From contig JAZLCO010000020.1 in NCBI GenBank assembly GCA_045614225.1, forward strand, positions 1 to 5,664: DNA of 5,664 nt. The letters are read 5' to 3'. This document shows, one piece after another, positions 1-5,227 of the stretch. This DNA comes from UBA9715 sp045614225 (GTDB lineage: Bacteria; Actinomycetota; Coriobacteriia; Coriobacteriales; Eggerthellaceae). The notes beneath the pieces are model-generated. The model ran no database searches and was not told the DNA's origin. It saw only the letters and a program-made list of their open reading frames with translations. How positions within the stretch are numbered: position 1 is the stretch's first letter; each line of letters opens with the position of its first letter. Made by a program: the position numbers and the translations under genes.

Positions 1-1423
1 CGCTGATCACGAACACGATCACGGTACCGCAGGCAGCGAGTGCCAAGCCGCCGTAGCGTTGGTCGGCGGTCAGCATCAGGAACGTGGATGCGAAATGCGA
101 GAAGTCGAAGTTGAACAGCGTGTTGCGGAACGCCGTGAGCACGTCGCGGAACTCGACGATACGGTCGAAGTACCAACCGATGTTCACGACGATGAACGTG
201 CGCACGATGCAAAACACGTGGTGCGCGCGGCCTTCCATGTTGACGTGCAGCGCCTTGTTCATGCGGTCCCACAAAGGTGTGAGCAGGTCACTTGCGGCGA
301 TGACCAAGCCGTTGTACAAGCCCCACAGGATGAAATGCGATTCAGCGCTATGCCATAGGCCTACGACAAAGAACACGATGATGTTGGCAACACATGCCGG
401 CAACATGCGTCCGATATGCTGGCCGCAGTGGGCGGTGAGCCATTTGCCCCATGCGCGCACGCCTGGCAGCAATGCGAACGGATAGAAGATGTAGTCGCGC
501 ATCCAAGCTCCCAGCGTGATGTGCCAGCGACGCCAGAAGTCGCCGAGCGAAATCGAGAAGTACGGCTGACGGAAGTTGGGCGCCATCTCGATACCGAACA
601 TCTTCGCGAAGCCGAGCACCATGTCGATGCCGCCCGAGAAGTCGGCGTATTGGTAGATGGCGTACAACAGGATGCCGAACACGATAAGCGAGCCAGGTGT
701 GTTGGCGTTGATGTTGTCGAGAATCAGGTTCACATAGAGGAACAACGTGTTGGCAATCGCGAATTTCTTGAGGGCGCCGTAACCCACTTGCACAAGGCCG
801 CGCCTGATGTTTTCGGCCTGCAGGGCGTGCCGTTCGTAGAGTTGATGGGCCAACGCGTCGAAGCGGTTGATCGGGCCTTGGATGAGCTGCGGGAAGAACG
901 ACACGAACAGCAGGTACTTGGCGAAATTGCGCTCGGGGTCATACTTGCCGTTGTAGGTGTCGATGACGTAGCTGATCGATTGGAACGTGTAGAACGAGAT
1001 GCCGAGCGGCAGCAAGATGCCCGCACTCCAGCCGCTGTCAGGCGCGATGTAGCCGACGAGCGTCGTCGCGTACTTGATGTAGGTGAGTACGCCGAAGTTC
1101 AAGAGCAACGTCGCTGCCAGCACGATGCGCTTGCGGTTCGTGCCGCGCTGCTTGATGGCTTTCTTTTCGTCACGCGATTCGGTTGCTTTGCGCGCTTCCT
1201 TAACTTGTGCGTTGATGCGCGCAAATGCGAGTCCGGCAGCCCATGTGGTGATGGCGGTCAGCCCGATGAACAGGAAATGGTCAAGCCCGCTGTAGGCGTA
1301 GAACGCAAGCGATGCGACGAGCAGCACAATCCACTGGCCTTTGCCGGCAAGCTTTCCCACGGCGTAGTAGACGACGAGCGCCGCTGCGAGGAAAACTATG
1401 AAAGCTATCGAATAGAACTGCAT
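1..1423 (-). CDS. MBOAT family membrane-bound O-acyltransferase (DltB/AlgI-like), 3' end outside window
   Basis: 474 codons are open from the ATG at 1423 down to the window edge, so only the C-terminus is missing (family members usually have about 450-520 residues). A TAA four codons upstream makes this ATG the only plausible start; a weak GGAT lies just before it. The protein is polytopic, with hydrophobic segments near residues 4-23, 31-45, 49-68 and 100-118 and a very basic loop at 69-99. Family hallmarks in order are LPLGISFYTFQSISYVID (138-155), FFPQLIQGPI (176-185), QYADFSGGIDM (258-268), DFWRRWHITL (295-304) and GLWHSAESHFILWGLYNG (355-372). His301 and His358 match the two conserved histidines of the MBOAT core; the second is taken as catalytic. 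Relatives move acyl groups across the membrane onto exopolysaccharide, teichoic acid or other envelope polymers, usually with a DltD/AlgX-like partner. No partner is visible here, so the acceptor is unknown. It is transcribed away from the other genes. Confidence 0.93.
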   Translation of the reverse strand, partial: MQFYSIAFIVFLAAALVVYYAVGKLAGKGQWIVLLVASLAFYAYSGLDHFLFIGLTAITTWAAGLAFARINAQVKEARKATESRDEKKAIKQRGTNRKRIVLAATLLLNFGVLTYIKYATTLVGYIAPDSGWSAGILLPLGISFYTFQSISYVIDTYNGKYDPERNFAKYLLFVSFFPQLIQGPINRFDALAHQLYERHALQAENIRRGLVQVGYGALKKFAIANTLFLYVNLILDNINANTPGSLIVFGILLYAIYQYADFSGGIDMVLGFAKMFGIEMAPNFRQPYFSISLGDFWRRWHITLGAWMRDYIFYPFALLPGVRAWGKWLTAHCGQHIGRMLPACVANIIVFFVVGLWHSAESHFILWGLYNGLVIAASDLLTPLWDRMNKALHVNMEGRAHHVFCIVRTFIVVNIGWYFDRIVEFRDVLTAFRNTLFNFDFSHFASTFLMLTADQRYGGLALAACGTVIVFVIS

Positions 1424-1440
1424 ATATGGATCCGTTTATG

Positions 1441-1478
1441 GGCCTGTGTAGTGGTCCGTGTATGGTCTGTGTACGGCC
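1441..1478. repeat. Three imperfect 11-12 bp direct repeats in the acyltransferase mRNA leader
   Basis: On the plus strand the units read GGCCTGTGTAGT (1441-1452), GGTCCGTGTAT (1453-1463) and GGTCTGTGTAC (1464-1474), followed by a partial GGCC. On the transcribed (minus) strand each is a variant of TACACRGRCC. They lie about 20-55 bases before the acyltransferase start codon and downstream of its predicted promoter, so they would be in the 5' untranslated RNA. Purpose unknown; they could be regulator sites or slippage products. Confidence 0.6.
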
Positions 1479-1528
1479 TTCGCGCCGGCCCTGCCTGACC
1501 GACCTGTGGCGTTTACGCACGTTGAACA

Positions 1529-1557
1529 ATTATAAGTAATGCCAGTTCTCGTGTGGA
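1529..1557 (-). promoter_or_regulatory. Predicted sigma70-type promoter of the acyltransferase gene
   Basis: Read on the minus strand, a perfect TATAAT (1534-1529) lies 17 bases downstream of TCCACA (1557-1552), a 4/6 match to the -35 consensus. The start point would fall near 1522, giving a leader of about 100 nt that includes the 1441-1478 repeats. The -10 is strong and the spacing ideal; the -35 is only fair. Confidence 0.55.
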
Positions 1558-1690
1558 CGTTGCTCCGATTATGCTCAGTTTCGCCATATCGGCTATAAGA
1601 GGATTCTTTTCTCGAAAACGTCCTGTAGTTACATTCGAAATTCCCCGTTTTGTCTCAAAAATCAGCTGTTCACATGCACAAAAACACCTT

Positions 1691-1719
1691 TTGACATGCC
1701 ACTATGCCAGTCCTACAAT
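1691..1719 (+). promoter_or_regulatory. Strong sigma70-type promoter placing the transcript start at the ATG at 1726
   Basis: A perfect TTGACA (1691-1696) and TACAAT (1714-1719, 5/6) are separated by exactly 17 bases. Transcription normally starts 6-7 bases after the -10, which here is the A of the ATG at 1726. The longer reading of the downstream gene from the ATG at 1696 would overlap this promoter and has no ribosome-binding site, so the promoter decides the start: a leaderless mRNA beginning at 1726. Confidence 0.7.
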
Positions 1720-1725
1720 CCGCGC

Positions 1726-2724
1726 ATGATTCTTGTTCTCGATGACATCATGGCGCTTCAGTTTTATCGGTTGGTTTACCCTGCATATCGCAAGCCCAGC
1801 CGTTTTGCAGTTTTGCCGGAGACAGGTGTTGAGCATGCCATCAATGGGGCCGACGTTTGGTCATATGCTCCGCAGTGGGTTACACCTGAGTTTATCGAAT
1901 CCGCTGGTGGCAAGCTCGGTTTAATAGTTCCGAATCAATCATCGTTGCGTCGATCAAAAACGCATCGCAGTCGTATTTGGTCAGAACGGCTGCCGGATAA
2001 TTCCTTTCATGATTTGGGCGATGGAGTGTTCGTTCCCTCTGTTGGGTTCCTGTTCCTTCTGATGGCGACGAGGTTGTCTTTGGTCCAACTGATTGCCTTG
2101 GGTCACGAGTTATGTGGGACATATGCGTTTGACGAAAACGAACCGAGAGGGATGCGTCAGCGAGGTGTTCCTTTGACCAGCGTAGATGAGCTTTCGCGGT
2201 ATGTGCAAACCACAAAAGGTCTCAATGGGTCGTGCAAAGCTGTTCGCGCACTTCGGTTCATTTCCGATGGAAGCGCATCGCCGATGGAGACGCGCGATAA
2301 ATTGCAATTCTGCATGCCACTCATGTATGGTGGCTACGCTTTAGGCCCGCACGAGTTCAACCATGAAGTTGCGCTTGATTCGCAAGCTTCGCACATTGCG
2401 CGCAAGTCGTTTTGCCGTATCGATCACTATTGGCCAAGCATTGGCGAGGGTTGCGAATACCAAGGCGAATACGACCACCTTTCTCCTGAGAATTACAGCA
2501 TAGATCGCTCGCGAATCAACGCACTCAGGTCTATGGGGTATCCGATTTACGAGCTGACGGGCAGACATGTTTTCGATTTGGAACAATTCGAATCGATTGC
2601 CCTCATGCTTGCAAAGAAGATGCATGTAAGGATTCCCGAAATCCGACTCGGTGCCACCCCTGAACGTATTCGGTTACGCGAAGAGCTTGCGAATTGGAAT
2701 CGGAGTTCTGGCAAAGCCTGGTGA
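1726..2724 (+). CDS. AbiEi/DUF559-like protein with a putative PD-(D/E)XK-type nuclease fold, leaderless start
   Basis: 332 residues from the ATG at 1726; the same frame is open from an ATG at 1696, but that codon overlaps the promoter. No Shine-Dalgarno precedes either ATG. The middle segment VFVPSVGFLFLLMAT (101-115) followed by QLIALGHELCGTY (121-133) resembles the part of AbiEi-like proteins before their nuclease-like domain. PLTSVDEL (149-156) and SASPMET (183-189) are motifs I recall from a coriobacterial family of this layout. The C-terminal part has the DUF559/Vsr-type order: an acidic residue in RIDHYWP (D233), then EYQGEYDH (E244, Q246, E248), then RSRINALRSMGYPIYELT (261-278). Q246 stands where an active enzyme would have Lys or an equivalent, so activity is doubtful. 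There is no signal peptide. AbiE relatives act in toxin-antitoxin or phage-exclusion systems, but no AbiEii-like toxin is visible. It is A/T-richer than its neighbours and sits just before an unusual repeat array, which suggests an accessory gene. Function unknown. Confidence 0.82.
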   Translation: MILVLDDIMALQFYRLVYPAYRKPSRFAVLPETGVEHAINGADVWSYAPQWVTPEFIESAGGKLGLIVPNQSSLRRSKTHRSRIWSERLPDNSFHDLGDGVFVPSVGFLFLLMATRLSLVQLIALGHELCGTYAFDENEPRGMRQRGVPLTSVDELSRYVQTTKGLNGSCKAVRALRFISDGSASPMETRDKLQFCMPLMYGGYALGPHEFNHEVALDSQASHIARKSFCRIDHYWPSIGEGCEYQGEYDHLSPENYSIDRSRINALRSMGYPIYELTGRHVFDLEQFESIALMLAKKMHVRIPEIRLGATPERIRLREELANWNRSSGKAW

Positions 2725-2962
2725 GTCAGGCATTCATAGCAGATTGCGAAAAAGCTGAGGTTATAGTTCAAATGGGTAAGCTACGGCCATTCGGCTGCAA
2801 AAAAATGGGGATATGGCTCACATTGGCAGATTAGCTGTGTTCGTTTGCAAAAAAGCCGAGGATATGATTCGAATCGGCAAGTTGGCGATGGCCGTCTGCA
2901 AAAAAGCTGCGGATATGACGCGCGAAAAACCGATGCACTTCAATGAACTGGGCTTTTGCTAA
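2721..2962 (+). pseudogene. Possible small gene of four 17-residue repeats, interrupted at an A7 run
   Basis: A GTG at 2721 overlaps the stop codon of the upstream gene (GTGA) and opens a frame through the first repeat unit, ending at a TAG after the A7 run at 2799-2805. A -1 shift in that run (equivalent to one extra A) joins it to a frame ending at the TAA at 2960-2962, giving about 80 residues. The units then read CEKAEVIVQMGKLRPFG, CKKNGDMAHIGRLAVFV, CKKAEDMIRIGKLAMAV and CKKAADMTREKPMHFNE. Without the shift, the second part could start at the ATG at 2813 (49 residues). Some differences between units 1 and 3 are synonymous (GCT/GCC, GGT/GGC, CTA/TTG), as expected of coding repeats. Against it: no good ribosome-binding site, and a 51-bp tandem repeat keeps one frame automatically. 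A non-coding repeat is at least as likely. Confidence 0.25.
2745..2947 (+). repeat. Array of four direct 50-51 bp repeat units with an A-tract core
   Basis: Units start at 2745, 2796, 2846 and 2897 (spacings 51, 50 and 51). Each opens with a core close to TGCAAAAAAGCYGAGGATAT. The first unit has GCGAAAAAGC; the second has A7 and lacks one base. The rest of the unit is also related in the first three copies (a segment near AATCGGCAAGTTGGC), whereas the fourth diverges after the core. Because the inter-core segments resemble one another, this is a diverged tandem repeat and not a CRISPR. The array starts 20 bases after the stop codon of the AbiEi/DUF559-like gene, so read-through transcription would include it. 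Confidence 0.85.
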
Positions 2963-2988
2963 TTATCTACGAATAGAAATAATTAAAA

Positions 2989-3067
2989 CGAATCATATCC
3001 TCGGGTTTTTTGACACGACGATTTTCAAAAGTACGTTTTTGAGTCATATACGCCGCTTTTTTGCAGA
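2989..3067 (-). repeat. Two inverted copies of the 51-bp repeat unit
   Basis: Read on the minus strand, 3067-3041 matches the fourth direct unit (2895-2921) at 24 of 27 bases, and 3012-2989 matches the third direct unit (2848-2871) at 23 of 24. The two inverted cores are 51 bases apart, the same period as the direct array. A weaker third inverted core (GCAAAAGCCCAG on the minus strand) may lie near 2948-2959. A transcript across 2745-3067 could fold into a long imperfect double strand. Confidence 0.85.
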
Positions 3068-3084
3068 GCGCAAGCAAAAAAGCG
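3054..3084. repeat. 11-bp perfect inverted repeat (hairpin) at the end of the inverted units
   Basis: CGCTTTTTTGC (3054-3064) and GCAAAAAAGCG (3074-3084) are perfect reverse complements around a 9-base loop. The left arm is the A-tract core of the last inverted unit; the right arm is a direct copy of just that core. No T-run follows the stem on either strand, so it is not a standard intrinsic terminator, although it could end or stabilise a transcript. Confidence 0.7.
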
Positions 3085-3239
3085 CTATTCGGTGTGCGTG
3101 TAGCCAGCAAACCAGTAAACACAAATGAGCGTACATCCAGCAAGCAGCGCATACCGGCGCATGCATGTGCTCAAACAATTCATCGGTAGTACGTGATGCA
3201 ATGCGGGCAAGGCAAGCAGGCAAGCTTGCGGCGGGCAGG

Positions 3240-3275
3240 CCAAGCAAGCCAAGCAAGCCAAGCAAGCCAAGCAAA
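3240..3275. repeat. 9-bp tandem repeat, about four copies
   Basis: CCAAGCAAG is repeated at 3240-3248, 3249-3257 and 3258-3266, with a fourth copy (CCAAGCAAA) at 3267-3275. The preceding stretch from about 3205 is built of degenerate GGCAAGCA-like pieces and includes the 10-bp palindrome GCAAGCTTGC (3220-3229). Identical short units of this kind suggest replication slippage and possible copy-number variation between strains. It ends 59 bases before the gat -10 box. Confidence 0.85.
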
Positions 3276-3334
3276 GAAGCGTGTCATCCTTGTTAAGCGC
3301 GGCAGTCAAGCCCACGCGCAAGCACATGCGTGCG

Positions 3335-3340
3335 TATAAT
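3335..3340 (+). promoter_or_regulatory. Putative -10 box of the gatCAB operon
   Basis: A perfect TATAAT is preceded by TGCG, close to but one base off the extended -10 pattern TGN. I find no convincing -35 at 16-18 bases spacing (near 3311-3318), so promoter strength may depend on the extended region or an activator. The predicted start near 3347 gives a leader of about 78 nt containing a hairpin and a possible small ORF. Confidence 0.5.
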
Positions 3341-3368
3341 ATTGCGGTTAGTCTGTTTACGCAGGAAA

Positions 3369-3385
3369 GCGCCACAATATGGCGC
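3369..3385 (+). promoter_or_regulatory. Small hairpin in the gatC leader
   Basis: GCGCCA (3369-3374) pairs perfectly with TGGCGC (3380-3385) around a 5-base loop CAATA. The ATG of the possible leader ORF (3379-3381) lies at the loop/stem junction, directly after an AGGAAAG (3363-3369), so the fold could hide or expose that start codon. There is no T-run, so it is not an intrinsic terminator. Confidence 0.4.
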
Positions 3386-3414
3386 ACCTGAGAGTTGATT
3401 TAGCAGGAAAGTAG
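3379..3414 (+). CDS. Possible 11-codon leader peptide upstream of gatC
   Basis: ATG at 3379 opens MAHLRVDLAGK and stops at TAG (3412-3414), 10 bases before the gatC ATG. It has its own plausible ribosome-binding site, AGGAAAG at 3363-3369, about nine bases upstream. The 9-mer GCAGGAAAG recurs at 3403-3411 within its last codons, ahead of gatC. The stop overlaps the AGGTAAG that probably serves gatC, an arrangement that would allow translational coupling. The peptide has no run of Gln, Glu, Asn or Asp codons, so a classical amino-acid attenuator is unlikely. It is short enough to be chance. Confidence 0.3.
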   Translation: MAHLRVDLAGK

Positions 3415-3424
3415 GTAAGCACGC

Positions 3425-3736
3425 ATGGCACAGCATGTGACCGAGCGGGACGTGCGCGATATCGCGGAATACACGCGCATCCATCTCGACGATGCGGAGG
3501 TCGCTCAGATGACGATCGACCTCAACAGCATCATCGACAGCCTGAAACCCATCACCGAATACGACCTCGAGGGCGTCGAGCCCACGTTCCATCCGATCGG
3601 CAGTCTCAGCAACGTGATGCGCGAGGACGTCGAAGCTACGAGCTTCACGCATGAGGAGGCGCTTTCGAACGCGCCCAAGAAGCAAGACGGTTGCTTCCTG
3701 ATTCCGTCGATTCTGGGTGAAGGGGGCGATCGCTAA
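3425..3736 (+). CDS. gatC: Glutamyl/aspartyl-tRNA(Gln/Asn) amidotransferase subunit C
   Basis: 103 residues, close to the usual 95-100. GatC is the small non-catalytic subunit that wraps around GatA and GatB and stabilises the cytoplasmic GatCAB complex. Typical features are an N-terminal helix-rich region (VTERDVRDIAEYTRIHL, 6-22), a DLEGVEPTFHPI-like segment in the middle, a conserved MREDV, and a C-terminal EEALSNAPKKQDGCFLIPSI stretch. The ATG at 3425 follows AGGTAAG at 3413-3419, and an in-frame TAA at 3416-3418 rules out an earlier start. It is first in the operon; its stop codon TAA shares its last A with the ATG of gatA (TAATG), so the two are almost certainly coupled. Codon use is GC-rich like gatA. 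Confidence 0.97.
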   Translation: MAQHVTERDVRDIAEYTRIHLDDAEVAQMTIDLNSIIDSLKPITEYDLEGVEPTFHPIGSLSNVMREDVEATSFTHEEALSNAPKKQDGCFLIPSILGEGGDR

Positions 3737-5226
3737 TGGCAGAGCTTTTCGAGATGGGCATCCGCGAGATCCAAGCGGGCCTCATGAATGGCGAGTTCAG
3801 TGCCCGCGAAGTTGCGGAAAGCGCGCTTGCGCGCATCGCCGAGCAGGACAAAGAGGTGCACGCATACCTCGAGACGACCGAGGAAGCTGCGCTGGACGCC
3901 GCCGAGAAGATCGACATGGTGCTCGAATCTTGCGTCGACCTGTCCGTCATCGGGCCGCTTGCGGGCATTCCCGTTGCCTACAAGGACAACATGAACCTGA
4001 AGGGCACGCACACGACCTGCTCTTCCCGCATGCTCGAGTCGTATGTGTCGCCCTACACCGCCACATGCGTGCGCAACACGCTCGAGGCTGGTGCCATTCC
4101 GCTGGGCAAGCTGAACATGGACGAGTTCGCGTTCGGTAGCTCGACCGAGACTTCGGCGTTTGGTCCCACGCGCAATCCGTGGGACCTCGAGCGTGTGCCC
4201 GGTGGCTCGTCGGGCGGTTCGGCTGCAGCGGTCGCCGCTGGCTTGGCTACGGTCACCCTGGGTTCCGACACGGGCGGTTCGATTCGTCAGCCGGGTAGCT
4301 TCACGGGTACGGTCGCGGTCAAGCCCACGTATGGCGTGGTCAGCCGCTACGGCGTCGTAGCGTTCGGCAGCTCGCTCGACCAGGTGGGTCCGTTCGCGCG
4401 TTCGGTCGAAGATGCAGCGCTCGCGCTTAATGCAATCAGCGGTCACGACCCGCTCGATTGCACGTCGCAGCCGGTCGACACCGACTTCACGGCAAATCTC
4501 GCCGAGGGTGCCAAGGGCCTGCGCGTCGGCGTCGTTCCGGCGTTCATGGAGGCAGAGGGCCTCACGGCCGAGGTGAAAGCGCGCGTGGAAGAAGCCATCG
4601 CGCAGCTCGAAGCTGCGGGTGCCCAGCTCGTGGAAGTCGACCTTCCCAACGCCCAGGCGGCCATGAGTGCGTACTACGTGCTCGGCCCGTGCGAGGCGTT
4701 CTCCAATTTGTCGCGCTTCGACTCGGTGCGCTACGGCTACTGCGAACCAGGGCACAAGGACCTGGGCGGCCAGTACGAGGCCAGCCGCGCCAACGGCTTC
4801 GGCCCCGAGGCGCGCCGCCGCATCATGCTGGGCAGCTACCTGCTGTCGGCCGGCGTCTACGACAAGTACTATTACCCCGCGCAGCAGGTGCGCACGCCCA
4901 TCACAGCAGACTCCACGCGCGCGTACGAGAAATGCGACGTCATCGCGTTGCCGTCGAGCCCGCGCACGGCGTTCAAGTTCGGCGAAATCTCCGACCCCAC
5001 GTCGATGTACCTGTCCGACATGTTCACCATCTCGCTGAACATTGCAGGCAACGGTGGCATGTCGATGCCGTGCGGCCTTGGCGCCGACACGAACCTCCCG
5101 GTCGGCGTGCAGCTGCAATCTCCGCAGTTCAAAGATGAGAACATGTTCCGCGCCGCCGCTGTCCTCGAGCAGGTGTACGGCAAGGCGCCCATTGCGCCGA
5201 CGTTTGCCGCGAAGGCAGGTGAGTAG
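3736..5226 (+). CDS. gatA: Glutamyl/aspartyl-tRNA(Gln/Asn) amidotransferase subunit A
   Basis: 496 residues, near the usual 480-500. GatA is the amidase-signature subunit that hydrolyses glutamine and passes the ammonia through a tunnel to GatB, where misacylated Glu-tRNA(Gln) or Asp-tRNA(Asn) is amidated. The full Ser-cisSer-Lys triad is visible: Lys83 in VAYKDN, Ser158 in GGSSGGS (156-162) and Ser182 in GSDTGGSIRQP. The SRFDSVRYG segment (326-334) and a C-terminal MPCGL...PVGVQLQSP stretch are also typical. The ATG at 3736 overlaps the gatC stop by one base and is preceded by GAAGGGGG (3719-3726). An AGGTGAG (5217-5223) inside its last codons serves gatB, which starts one base after the TAG. 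Everything expected for an active enzyme is present. Which tRNA is served depends on the cell's GlnRS and AsnRS content, which is not visible here. Confidence 0.99.
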   Translation: MAELFEMGIREIQAGLMNGEFSAREVAESALARIAEQDKEVHAYLETTEEAALDAAEKIDMVLESCVDLSVIGPLAGIPVAYKDNMNLKGTHTTCSSRMLESYVSPYTATCVRNTLEAGAIPLGKLNMDEFAFGSSTETSAFGPTRNPWDLERVPGGSSGGSAAAVAAGLATVTLGSDTGGSIRQPGSFTGTVAVKPTYGVVSRYGVVAFGSSLDQVGPFARSVEDAALALNAISGHDPLDCTSQPVDTDFTANLAEGAKGLRVGVVPAFMEAEGLTAEVKARVEEAIAQLEAAGAQLVEVDLPNAQAAMSAYYVLGPCEAFSNLSRFDSVRYGYCEPGHKDLGGQYEASRANGFGPEARRRIMLGSYLLSAGVYDKYYYPAQQVRTPITADSTRAYEKCDVIALPSSPRTAFKFGEISDPTSMYLSDMFTISLNIAGNGGMSMPCGLGADTNLPVGVQLQSPQFKDENMFRAAAVLEQVYGKAPIAPTFAAKAGE

Positions 5227-5227
5227 C

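Larger units (their letters stand above)
1424..1725. other. Divergent intergenic region between the acyltransferase gene and the AbiEi/DUF559-like gene
   Basis: This 302-base gap has no supportable gene. It holds the leader and promoter of the minus-strand acyltransferase gene (with a short repeat cluster at 1441-1478) and the promoter of the plus-strand gene at 1691-1719. The stretch between 1558 and 1690 is A/T-richer than the flanking genes, and I see no other clear element in it. Confidence 0.7.
2725..3424. other. 700-bp intergenic region rich in repeats
   Basis: No certain gene lies here. From left to right it holds four direct 50-51 bp units (2745-2947), an A/T-rich stretch with a weak AATTAT...ATAATT inverted repeat (2961-2984), two inverted units of the same family (2989-3067), a hairpin (3054-3084), a stretch with no clear element (3085-3204), a C/A/G-rich stretch with a 9-bp tandem repeat (3205-3275), and the gat promoter and leader (3335-3424). 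I see no GC-hairpin-plus-T-run terminator for the upstream gene. Confidence 0.75.

Noticed and set aside
416..1498. 360-codon open frame on the plus strand
   Set aside because: It is antisense to the MBOAT gene, which shows full family motifs. The plus-strand translation is compositionally biased with no recognisable domain.
1696..1725. Ten extra N-terminal codons of the AbiEi/DUF559-like gene
   Set aside because: They overlap a near-consensus promoter and have no ribosome-binding site; the start at 1726 fits better.
2745..2947. CRISPR array
   Set aside because: The period would fit, but the cores differ from one another by several bases, the intervening segments of the first three units resemble one another, inverted units follow, and no cas gene is present.
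3054..3084. Intrinsic terminator
   Set aside because: The stem is perfect, but the T-run is inside the stem arm and none follows it on either strand.
2967..3152. 61-codon minus-strand ORF containing CKKAAYMT and KKPEDMIR
   Set aside because: The shared peptide motifs come from the inverted repeat units themselves. The N-terminal part is unrelated and no ribosome-binding site was recognised, so it is not called as a gene.
3044..3387. Minus-strand ORFs with Leu-Leu-Gly repeats
   Set aside because: The repeats are just the translation of the 9-bp tandem repeat, and the frames lack a start signal or any recognisable domain.
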